Source: Acidobacteriota bacterium
GTDB lineage: Bacteria; Acidobacteriota; Terriglobia; Terriglobales; SCQP01
Assembly (NCBI GenBank): GCA_027314025.1
Contig: DAHVCP010000075.1
Location: 55,660-119,659, forward strand
DNA: 64,000 bases
Direction of reading: 5' to 3'
Shown: positions 1 through 6,364 of the stretch, piece by piece
Layout: the number at the start of each line of letters is the position of its first letter
Position numbering within the stretch: position 1 is the first letter of the stretch
Translations under genes and position numbers: made by a program
Notes under the pieces: model-generated
What the model was told of the DNA's origin: nothing
Databases searched by the model: none
Seen by the model: only the letters and a program-made list of their open reading frames with translations

Positions 1-585
1 GGCGTAGCGCCAATAGAGCGCGTCCCACTCCGGCACGGGAAAGCCGGTGCGGGCGAGGGCGATGGCTGGGGTGAGGATCCGCCGCCAGCTCATGGTGCCG
101 AAGCGGCGGCGCAGCTGGGCCCAGCCGTCCACCACGCCGGGCACGGTGATGGAATACACCCCGTGCTGCGGCATGTGGCGGAAGCCATGCCGGTGCAGGA
201 AGGCGATGGTCATGGCCTGTGGCGACCAGCCGCTGGCGTTGAGGCCGTACAGGCGCCCGCGATGGCCGCCGTGCGGGGCGAGGTAGACGATGGCGAACAG
301 ATCGCCGCCCAGGCCGTTCATCATCGGCTCGGTGACGCCCATGGCGGCGTTGGTGGCCAGGATGGCGTCCACGGCGTTGCCGCCCTCGGCTAATATCTGC
401 GCGCCGATGGCGGCGGCCAGGGGATTTTCCGCGGCGACGATGCCCTGGCGGCTCATCACCACGGACCGCCCCTGGCGTGTCCGCTCCGGATAATGAGGCC
501 GGGCGGGATGCTGCGCCGCCGCGGGCAGGGCCGCGAGTAAGGCCAGCAGGCCACAAACCGTGAGTTTTCGCATTTCGCCCTTCAT
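1..585 (-). CDS. ggt: Gamma-glutamyltransferase, N-terminal part (runs off the left edge)
   Basis: 195 N-terminal residues are visible and the gene continues beyond base 1. The reading starts with a signal peptide (MRKLTVCGLLALLAALPAAAQ after a short MKGE lead), so the enzyme is exported, probably to the periplasm. The motif GIVAAENPLAAAIGAQILAE followed by GGNAVDAI and NGLGGDLFAIVY is characteristic of the large-subunit start of gamma-glutamyltransferases (Ntn hydrolases that take gamma-glutamyl groups from glutathione and similar peptides). The autoprocessing Thr that starts the small subunit is outside the window, so activity cannot be judged. Start could be 585 or the in-frame ATG at 573, which sits directly before the hydrophobic leader. 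Confidence 0.88.
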   Translation of the reverse strand, partial: MKGEMRKLTVCGLLALLAALPAAAQHPARPHYPERTRQGRSVVMSRQGIVAAENPLAAAIGAQILAEGGNAVDAILATNAAMGVTEPMMNGLGGDLFAIVYLAPHGGHRGRLYGLNASGWSPQAMTIAFLHRHGFRHMPQHGVYSITVPGVVDGWAQLRRRFGTMSWRRILTPAIALARTGFPVPEWDALYWRYA

Positions 586-636
586 GATACTCCGGTGCCG
601 CCGGAGTCGTAGCCAGTGTGGTAGGATGTGGGCGCA

Positions 637-1527
637 ATGAAACTCCTCACTCGGCGGCAGTTTCTCGGAGCCTCGGCGGCGGGCGCGGCGGCATGGGCGG
701 CGGGTCCGCTAACGGCGCCGCTGTTCGGCGCGGCGCGCGGCGATATCCGCTTTCCCGGACCCTATGGCGTGCAAATGTACAGCATCCGCAAGGGGATGCA
801 GACGAACCCCGCGGCGGCGCTGAAGATGGTGCGGTCCATCGGCTACACGCAGATCGAATGCTGGCGGCCGAACGGCGTCGACGCCCAGGAACTGAAGCCG
901 CTGCTGAAAGCGGCGGGCCTGGTGGCGCCGGGCATGCACACGGTCTACGACCAACTGCTGCACGACATGCCCTCGCTGATCCGCAACGCCCACGGCATCG
1001 GCGCGGAGTGGGTGGTCTGCGCCTGGGTGGACGCGCCGCTGCGGCAGAGCGGCGCCGACTACCTGAAGCTGGCGAAGCATTTCAATCAGTTCGGCCGCGA
1101 GCTGCGGCGCGCCGGGCTGCGGCTGGCCTACCACAACCACACCCAGGAGTTCATCCGCTTCGGCGGCGTGCCGGCGCTGGACATCTTGATGCGGCACACC
1201 GATCCGAACTTGATGTGGCTGGAGCTGGATATCGGCCACTGCGTCCGCGCCGGCTTCAATCCGATCACCTATCTGCACCGCTACGCCAAGCGCACGCCGC
1301 TGCTGCATTTGAAGGATGTGGCGCCGAACGCGGGCGTCACGCATCCCACCAAGGCGACGCAATACCACGACGTGCCCATGGGCACGGGCATCATTGACCT
1401 GAAGGGCGTGCTGCTGGCGGCGTACCAAAACCGCGTGCAGCATTACTACGTCGAGGACGAGGCGCCGGGAGCGGTGCGGCCGGAACTGACCGAAGACTAC
1501 AACTACCTGCGCCGCGTGCGGTTCTAG
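637..1527 (+). CDS. Exported sugar phosphate isomerase/epimerase-like TIM-barrel protein
   Basis: 296 aa. The N-terminus MKLLTRRQFLGASAAGAAAW is a twin-arginine (Tat) signal, so the protein is probably exported folded. The body fits the xylose isomerase-like TIM barrel family (AP endonuclease 2/sugar epimerase superfamily). It has VQMYSIR near the start, IECWRPNG, then the metal-site type segments YHNHTQEF, LELDIGH, HLKDV and the terminal YYVEDE. The substrate cannot be deduced, but secreted Tat-dependent relatives are common in Acidobacteriota. An in-frame GTG at 628 exists, but ATG 637 follows GTAGGA at 621-626 at good spacing and begins the signal peptide. The downstream neighbour is convergent (pyrC), so it is probably monocistronic. 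Confidence 0.85.
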   Translation: MKLLTRRQFLGASAAGAAAWAAGPLTAPLFGAARGDIRFPGPYGVQMYSIRKGMQTNPAAALKMVRSIGYTQIECWRPNGVDAQELKPLLKAAGLVAPGMHTVYDQLLHDMPSLIRNAHGIGAEWVVCAWVDAPLRQSGADYLKLAKHFNQFGRELRRAGLRLAYHNHTQEFIRFGGVPALDILMRHTDPNLMWLELDIGHCVRAGFNPITYLHRYAKRTPLLHLKDVAPNAGVTHPTKATQYHDVPMGTGIIDLKGVLLAAYQNRVQHYYVEDEAPGAVRPELTEDYNYLRRVRF

Positions 1528-1549
1528 CCAACCGCGGCCGGCGGCGCCC

Positions 1550-2824
1550 CTAGCTGGCGCTGTAGACTACGCGGCCGGCGACGATGGTGTGGCGGACGCG
1601 GCCGGCGAGGGTTTGGCCGGCGAAGGGGGTATTGCGGCTTTTCGAGAAGCCGCGGGCGGGATCGCAGACCCAGCTTTCCTGGGGAGCGAAGACGGTGACG
1701 TCGGCGATGGCGCCAGGCTCCAGGCGGCCGCCGGGCAGGTTGAAGACCTGGGCGGGGCGGGCGGTGAGGGCGTCGAGCGCGCGGCGCAGCGTCAGGCGGC
1801 CGGCGGCGACCAGGCGCAGGACCAAGGGCAGGGCGGTTTCCAGGCCAATGACGCCGAAGGGGGCGCGGCTGAACTCCTGGGCCTTTTCATGCGGCGCATG
1901 CGGGGCATGGTCGGTGGCGACGGCGTCAATGGTGCCGTCGGCGAGGGCGGCGATGACCGCCTCGCGGTCGGCGGCGGCGCGCAGCGGCGGGTTCATCTTG
2001 AAGTTGGCGTCGTAGTCGCGGATGTCCTCGTCGGTTAGCGTGAGATGGTGCGGCGTCACCTCGGCGGTGACCGGCACGCCGCGGGCCTTGGCAGCGGCGA
2101 TCAGGCGCACCGAGGCGGCGGTGGAAAGATGGGCGATGTGCAGGCGGGCGCCGCAACGCTCGGCCAGCAGGATGTCGCGCGCCACCATGGCCGCCTCGGA
2201 CTCCGCGCTGATGCCGCGCAGCCCCAGGCGCAGCGCCGCCGCGCCTTCGTGCATGACGCCGCCGGCGGAAAGATTGAGGTCCTCGGCATGCTCCACGATC
2301 GGCAGGCCGAAGCGCGCGGCGTATTCCATGGCGCGGCGGAGGATTTGGCCGTTCATCACCGGCCGGCCGTCGTCCGAGAGCGCCACCGCGCCGGCGCGGC
2401 GCATGGCGCCGATCGCCGCCAGCGCTTCGCCGCGGCTGCCCTGGGTGATGGCGCCGACGGGATAGACGCGGGCGGCGCCGATCTCCTTGGCGCGCTGGAT
2501 CAGATAGGCGGTGGCGCCGGCGCCGTCGTTGACCGGATGGGTGTTGGGCATGGCGCAGACGGCCGTGAAGCCGCCGGCCGCCGCGGCGCGCGTGCCGCTC
2601 TCGATCGTCTCTTTGTATTCCTGACCGGGCTCGCGCAGATGCACGTGCAGGTCAATGAATCCGGGGCAGACGATCAGGCCGCGGCAGTCCAGGACGCCGG
2701 GGCCGGCGGCGGCGATGCCGGGGCCGAGATCGCGGATTTTGTCCTCCTGGATCACCAGATCACCGGTTTCATCCCGCCCGCTGGCGGGGTCGAACAAGCG
2801 CCCGCCTTGGAGAATCAGGTTCAT
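1550..2824 (-). CDS. pyrC: Dihydroorotase (class I)
   Basis: 424 aa. It catalyses reversible cyclisation of carbamoyl-aspartate to dihydroorotate in de novo pyrimidine synthesis. The metal-binding HxH lies in GFIDLHVHLREPG, followed by ALSDDGRPV, IVEHAEDLNL, RLHIAHLST and the catalytic VATDHAPH segment. Length and motifs match the class I cytosolic enzymes (about 420-430 aa). Its ATG overlaps the TGA of pyrB as ATGA at 2821-2824, indicating translational coupling in the operon pyrR-pyrB-pyrC. It ends 22 bp from the convergent gene at 637-1527, with no T-rich terminator visible. Confidence 0.96.
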   Translation of the reverse strand: MNLILQGGRLFDPASGRDETGDLVIQEDKIRDLGPGIAAAGPGVLDCRGLIVCPGFIDLHVHLREPGQEYKETIESGTRAAAAGGFTAVCAMPNTHPVNDGAGATAYLIQRAKEIGAARVYPVGAITQGSRGEALAAIGAMRRAGAVALSDDGRPVMNGQILRRAMEYAARFGLPIVEHAEDLNLSAGGVMHEGAAALRLGLRGISAESEAAMVARDILLAERCGARLHIAHLSTAASVRLIAAAKARGVPVTAEVTPHHLTLTDEDIRDYDANFKMNPPLRAAADREAVIAALADGTIDAVATDHAPHAPHEKAQEFSRAPFGVIGLETALPLVLRLVAAGRLTLRRALDALTARPAQVFNLPGGRLEPGAIADVTVFAPQESWVCDPARGFSKSRNTPFAGQTLAGRVRHTIVAGRVVYSAS

Positions 2825-3756
2825 GCGCTTTTTTCCGCCGCCTCCGCCGGGGCCAGCAACTGCTCCAGCACCGCCATGCGGATCAGCACGCCGTTTTCCA
2901 CCTGCTCGCGGATCACCGACTGCGGGGAATCGGCCACCTCGGCGCCGATCTCGACGCCGCGGATCATCGGGCCGGGGTGCATGACGATGGCGTCGGGCCG
3001 GGCCAGGCGCAGGCGCTCCGCGGTGACGGAATAGTAGTGTACATACTCGGCTTCGCTGGGGAAAAACGCCTCGCGCATGCGCTCCATTTGAATGCGCAGC
3101 ACCATGACCACGTCGGCGCCGTCCAGCGCCGGCTCCAGTTGGTGATGGCACTCGATGCCGGCGCCCAGGGCGGCGAACTCGGCGGGCAGCAGGCTGGGCG
3201 GACCGCAGAGCCGGACGCGGGCGCCGAAACGGGAGAGCAGCCAAAGGTTGGAGCGGGCCACGCGGCTGTGCAAGATGTCGCCGACGATGGCCACCTTGAG
3301 GCCCGCGATGCGGCCCTTGTGGCGCAGGATGGTGAAGGCGTCGAGCAGCGCCTGGGTGGGATGCTCGTGCATGCCGTCGCCGGCGTTGATGACCGGCACG
3401 TCCACGTGCCGCGCCACCAGGAACGGCGCGCCGCTTTCGCCGTGGCGCATGATGATGGCGTCCACCGCCATGGCGCGCAGCGTATAGACGGTGTCCAGCA
3501 GGGACTCGCCCTTTTCGATGCTGCTGGCGCTGGCCGTCACCGAGACGGTCTCGGCGCCCAGGCGCCGCGCCGCGACCTCGAACGACGTGCGGGTGCGGGT
3601 GGAGGGCTCGTAGAACAGGACCAGCACGCGGCGGCCGGCGAGGAGCTTTTCCGGCGGGCGGCGCTGCATCGCCGCCGCGCGGTCCAACAATGCCTGAATG
3701 GCGGGCCGTTCCAGCCCGGCGATCCCCAGCAAATGGCGCGACTGGCTCTCGCCCAT
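2821..3756 (-). CDS. pyrB: Aspartate carbamoyltransferase catalytic chain
   Basis: 311 aa. It condenses carbamoyl phosphate with L-aspartate, the committed step of pyrimidine synthesis. The carbamoyl-phosphate motif FYEPSTRTRTSFE is at about residues 48-60. Further diagnostic segments are MRHGESGAPF, INAGDGMHEHPTQALLD, VGDILHSRVARSN and MHPGPMIRGVEI. The length is typical of a stand-alone trimeric catalytic chain. No pyrI regulatory subunit is encoded beside it, so control is presumably through PyrR, whose gene ends 5 bp upstream. Overlaps pyrC by 4 bp. Confidence 0.97.
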   Translation of the reverse strand: MGESQSRHLLGIAGLERPAIQALLDRAAAMQRRPPEKLLAGRRVLVLFYEPSTRTRTSFEVAARRLGAETVSVTASASSIEKGESLLDTVYTLRAMAVDAIIMRHGESGAPFLVARHVDVPVINAGDGMHEHPTQALLDAFTILRHKGRIAGLKVAIVGDILHSRVARSNLWLLSRFGARVRLCGPPSLLPAEFAALGAGIECHHQLEPALDGADVVMVLRIQMERMREAFFPSEAEYVHYYSVTAERLRLARPDAIVMHPGPMIRGVEIGAEVADSPQSVIREQVENGVLIRMAVLEQLLAPAEAAEKSA

Positions 3757-3761
3757 GGCGT

Positions 3762-4310
3762 TCAGCCCGCGGGCTCGACCAGCAGGACCTTTTCGGCGCC
3801 GTCAATTTCCTGCACCCGCACCTCGACGATTTCGCGCTCCGTGGTCTGCACGTATTTGCCGACGAAGGTGGCCTCGATGGGCAGTTCGCGGTGGCCGCGG
3901 TCCACCAGCACGCAAAGCTGCACGCGGCGCGGGCGGCCATGGTCGAAGAGCGCGTCCAGCGCGGCGCGAGTGGTGCGGCCGGTGAACAGCACGTCGTCCA
4001 CCAGCACCACCGTCTGGCCGCTGATGTCGAAGTCCAGCTGTGCCGGCTTGACCACCGGCGCGGAATTCAGGGTGGACAGGTCGTCGCGGTAGAGCTCGAT
4101 GTCCAGCACGCCCACCGGCACTGGGCGGGATTCGATGCGGCCGATCAGCGCCGCCAGCCGTTCCGCCAGCGGGACGCCGCGGCGGCGGATGCCCACCAGC
4201 GCCAGGCCCTCGGCCCCGTTGTTTTTCTCGACGATTTGGTGCCCCAACCGCACCAGCGTCCGCTCGATTTCGGACGCCGACATCAACTGCGCTTTCTCCT
4301 GGAACGTCAT
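3762..4310 (-). CDS. pyrR: Bifunctional pyr operon regulator / uracil phosphoribosyltransferase
   Basis: 182 aa from ATG 4310. The PRPP-binding motif [13 protein letters not shown] is intact, as are [21 protein letters not shown] and [11 protein letters not shown], all hallmarks of PyrR. In Bacillus the protein binds pyr mRNA and promotes attenuation when UMP is high. Here it heads pyrR-pyrB-pyrC, so autogenous control is likely, but I could not identify a PyrR binding loop or attenuator in the 4311-4483 leader. The start at 4310 aligns with the Bacillus protein. An in-frame ATG at 4337 adds nine residues and lies 9 nt after a -10-like TATGAT, so it is the alternative. Confidence 0.93.
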   Translation of the reverse strand: MTFQEKAQLMSASEIERTLVRLGHQIVEKNNGAEGLALVGIRRRGVPLAERLAALIGRIESRPVPVGVLDIELYRDDLSTLNSAPVVKPAQLDFDISGQTVVLVDDVLFTGRTTRAALDALFDHGRPRRVQLCVLVDRGHRELPIEATFVGKYVQTTEREIVEVRVQEIDGAEKVLLVEPAG

Positions 4311-4459
4311 TCGGCCGTTGCGCGCCTCGCCTGCCATCGCCCGTTCATCATACCAGTTCCGCCGCGTGCGCCGCGCGGGGCGGCGGCGCGGTCATCGCCC
4401 CCATCGCGCCGTTCCCGGCGGCCAACCGCGCAGGGCTTTTTTGCCGTAGATGGGCCGCT

Positions 4460-4479
4460 CGCCGCGGGCACCCGCGGCG
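4460..4479. terminator. GC-rich perfect hairpin after the dehydrogenase gene
   Basis: Nine-base arms CGCCGCGGG and CCCGCGGCG are separated by 2 nt, five bases beyond the stop of the dehydrogenase on the minus strand. No T-run follows on the minus strand, so it may be a weak or factor-dependent terminator between that gene and pyrR. It could also be part of the pyrR leader. Confidence 0.35.
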
Positions 4480-4483
4480 GCGT

Positions 4484-5239
4484 TTAGAGTTCCTGCCGCG
4501 TGGGGCGGAACAGGATCTCATTGATGTCCACGTCCTCCGGCTGGCTGATGGCGAAGGCCACGGCGCGGGCGAACGAGTCGGCGGGAATGGCGATGTCCGC
4601 GTACATCTGGCGGACGGCGGCGGCGGTTTGCGGCTCGCCGACGCCGTCGGGCAGCTCCGACCACACCGCGCCGGGGGAGATGATGGTGGTGCGCAAGTTG
4701 TAGGCCTTGGCCTCCAGCCGCAGCCCTTCCGAAAGGGCCCGCACCGCGTGCTTGGTGGCGGAGTAGACCGCGGAGCCGGGGCGGACCTTGTGGCCGGCGA
4801 CGGAGCTGACGTTGATGATCTGCCCCGAGCGCTGCTTTTGCATCTGCGGCAGGGCCGCGGCGATGCCGTAGAGCACGCCCTTGATGTTGACATCAATCAT
4901 CCGGTCCCATTCCGCCAGCCGCCGCTGCTCCAGCAGGGATAGCGGCATCAGGCCGGCGTTGTTGACGATGACGTCCAAACGGCCGTAAGCCGCGACCGCC
5001 GCGTCCACCAGCGCCTGCACCTGGCGGGGATCCGTGACGTCGGTGGTGACGGCCAGGGCCTGGCCGCCGGCCTTTTGGATGTCCCGCACCAGCGCGTCCA
5101 GGCGGTCGCGCCGCCGCGCGCCCAGCGCCAGGCGGGCGCCCTCGGCGGCCAGCAGGCGCGCCGCGGCCTCGCCCAATCCGCTGCTGGCGCCGGTGATGAC
5201 GATGGATTTTCCGGAGATGTTGGCGGCGTTGGAACTCAT
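4484..5239 (-). CDS. Short-chain dehydrogenase/reductase (SDR)
   Basis: 251 aa classical SDR. The Rossmann cofactor motif is TGASSGLGE near residues 14-22, followed by NNAG, the catalytic Ser in NVSSVAG and YSATK with the catalytic Tyr and Lys. Acidic or basic specificity cannot be settled; GARRRDRLD after beta-2 favours NADP(H). It resembles the YdfG/clavulanate dehydrogenase-like group of broad-range 3-hydroxy acid or ketone reductases. The start at 5239 is set by AGGAAGG at 5246-5252, 6 nt upstream; a longer in-frame reading to 5275 lacks such a site. It lies alone between the arsR-yceI pair and pyrR. Confidence 0.9.
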   Translation of the reverse strand: MSSNAANISGKSIVITGASSGLGEAAARLLAAEGARLALGARRRDRLDALVRDIQKAGGQALAVTTDVTDPRQVQALVDAAVAAYGRLDVIVNNAGLMPLSLLEQRRLAEWDRMIDVNIKGVLYGIAAALPQMQKQRSGQIINVSSVAGHKVRPGSAVYSATKHAVRALSEGLRLEAKAYNLRTTIISPGAVWSELPDGVGEPQTAAAVRQMYADIAIPADSFARAVAFAISQPEDVDINEILFRPTRQEL

Positions 5240-5275
5240 GCCTTGCCTTCCTAATAGTTTCGCGGATTTTCGCAA

Positions 5276-5302
5276 CCGCCCGGCGGGCGGGCCGCCGGGC
5301 GG
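5276..5302. terminator. Perfect 11-bp GC hairpin downstream of yceI
   Basis: CCGCCCGGCGG and CCGCCGGGCGG flank a 5-nt loop. It lies 48 bp beyond the yceI stop codon on the minus strand and just upstream of the dehydrogenase ribosome binding site. There is no T-run, so it is a possible intrinsic-like terminator or processing hairpin separating the two transcripts. Confidence 0.35.
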
Positions 5303-5349
5303 CGCGGGCGAGCAATGGACGCGCGCGCCGCGGCCGGCGCGGCTCTCGT

Positions 5350-5892
5350 TTAGCTAGCGGCTTTGGCTTGGGCCGCCACGGCCTGGATTTCCAGCGTGAT
5401 CTCCACCTGGTCGCTGACCAGCACTCCCCCCGCCTCCAGCGCCTGGTTCCAATTCAAGCCGAAGTCCTTGCGGTTGATGCCGGCGGTGGCGGTGAAGCCG
5501 GCCCGGTCACCGCCCCAGGGGTCGCGGCCGTGTCCGGCGTATTCGACGTCCAACGTGACCGGCTTGGTCACGCCGTGCAGCGTCAGCTGCCCCTGCACGC
5601 GGAAGTGGTTCTTGTCCACCACCTCGACGGCGCTGCTCTTGTAGGTCATTTCCGGGTACTTCTCGACGTCAAAGAAATCGGCGGATTTCAAATGGCCGTC
5701 GCGCTGCGCGTCATTGGTGTTCACGCTGGCGGTTTGCACCTTTACCTCCAGCTTCGCCGCTTGCGGCCGGGCTTCGTCGAAGTCCAGCGTCCCGCTGAAC
5801 TGGGTGAAGTGGCCGCGCACCTTGGAAATGACCATGTGACGCACGCTGAAGTTCACGCTGGAATGCGCTGTATCTAGGTTCCATTGAGCCAT
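5350..5892 (-). CDS. yceI: YceI family lipid-binding-like protein (cytoplasmic form)
   Basis: 180 aa, a single YceI lipocalin-like beta-barrel domain. The opening [17 protein letters not shown], the middle [18 protein letters not shown] and [16 protein letters not shown] are family hallmarks. Known members bind polyisoprenoids or other amphiphiles and are often induced by acid or base stress. Unlike the YceI-like protein at 12930-13586 it has no signal peptide, so it should act in the cytoplasm. The start is fixed by AAGGAG 8 nt upstream. It follows the ArsR-type regulator by 14 bp on the same strand, so the two form an operon and yceI is probably the regulator's target. Confidence 0.93.
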   Translation of the reverse strand: MAQWNLDTAHSSVNFSVRHMVISKVRGHFTQFSGTLDFDEARPQAAKLEVKVQTASVNTNDAQRDGHLKSADFFDVEKYPEMTYKSSAVEVVDKNHFRVQGQLTLHGVTKPVTLDVEYAGHGRDPWGGDRAGFTATAGINRKDFGLNWNQALEAGGVLVSDQVEITLEIQAVAAQAKAAS

Positions 5893-5906
5893 GATGAGTT
5901 CTCCTT

Positions 5907-6230
5907 TCACGCTTGCTGGTCGGAATGCATGCTGAGCTGTCGTCCTACCCCGGCTAGCGCCTGTTGCAAGACTTCGCGGCGCAGGGAGATGAAGGAATGC
6001 TGCCCCTGCCGCCGCACGTGCAGCAAGCCGGCGTCGGTCAGGATCTTGATGTGATGGGAAATGGTCGGCTGCGCCAAGGGAAACTGCTCGCCGATCTGGC
6101 CGCACGATAGCTCCTCCGCCGCCGCCAACTCCACCACCATGCGGTAGCGCGTCGGGTCGGCCAGGGCGCGGAGCACCCGCATCCAGTTTTCTTCCGCTTG
6201 GCGCTCCCGGGCTGGCGTGACCGCTTCCAT
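5907..6230 (-). CDS. ArsR-family winged-helix transcriptional regulator
   Basis: 107 aa. The core LRALADPTRYRMVVELA, the recognition-helix region LAQPTISHHIKILTDAGLL and the wing VRRQGQHSFISL are typical ArsR/SmtB. The metal-binding ELCVCDL motif is not present: the corresponding stretch reads ELSCGQIGEQF with one Cys, so this is more likely a non-metal sensor. The start ATG at 6230 lies only 5 bp from the palindrome at 6236-6253, which suggests autorepression of arsR-yceI. It is transcribed away from the fecR-type gene terminator. Confidence 0.92.
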   Translation of the reverse strand: MEAVTPARERQAEENWMRVLRALADPTRYRMVVELAAAEELSCGQIGEQFPLAQPTISHHIKILTDAGLLHVRRQGQHSFISLRREVLQQALAGVGRQLSMHSDQQA

Positions 6231-6235
6231 CAATC

Positions 6236-6253
6236 GAAATATTTACATATTTC
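6236..6253. promoter_or_regulatory. Palindromic operator candidate for the ArsR-type regulator
   Basis: GAAATAT and ATATTTC form perfect 7-bp arms around TTAC, an AT-rich island in very GC-rich surroundings. It ends 5 bp upstream of the regulator's start codon, where a repressor would block transcription or initiation. Size and symmetry suit a winged-helix dimer (inference). Confidence 0.6.
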
Positions 6254-6265
6254 AATTTGCGGTGT

Positions 6266-6295
6266 CAAAACAAGGCGCAGGCCGTGGCCTGCGCC
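6266..6295 (-). terminator. Rho-independent terminator candidate for the fecR-type gene
   Basis: Perfect 10-bp arms GGCGCAGGCC and GGCCTGCGCC with a 2-nt centre at 6274-6295. On the minus strand they are followed by TTGTTTTG (6266-6273). The orientation fits the gene ending at 6365, and the element insulates it from arsR. Confidence 0.6.
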
Positions 6296-6306
6296 CTTAT
6301 CCCCTG

Positions 6307-6332
6307 GAATCGAACCGGCGGCGGTTCGATTC
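6307..6332. other. Second perfect hairpin between fecR-type gene and arsR
   Basis: Eleven-base arms GAATCGAACCG and CGGTTCGATTC surround a GCGG loop. The arm resembles a tRNA T-loop, but no acceptor or anticodon arm can be built around it. It probably strengthens 3'-end formation of the upstream transcript or protects its end. Confidence 0.4.
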
Positions 6333-6364
6333 GCCGCCGCCCGTTCGGTCGAATCCACCCCAGG

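Noticed and set aside
1550..3940. 796-codon frame fusing part of pyrB antisense-phase sequence to dihydroorotase
   Set aside because: Only the part from 2824 onward is real (pyrC). The extension is the wrong frame of pyrB, which has its own complete gene.
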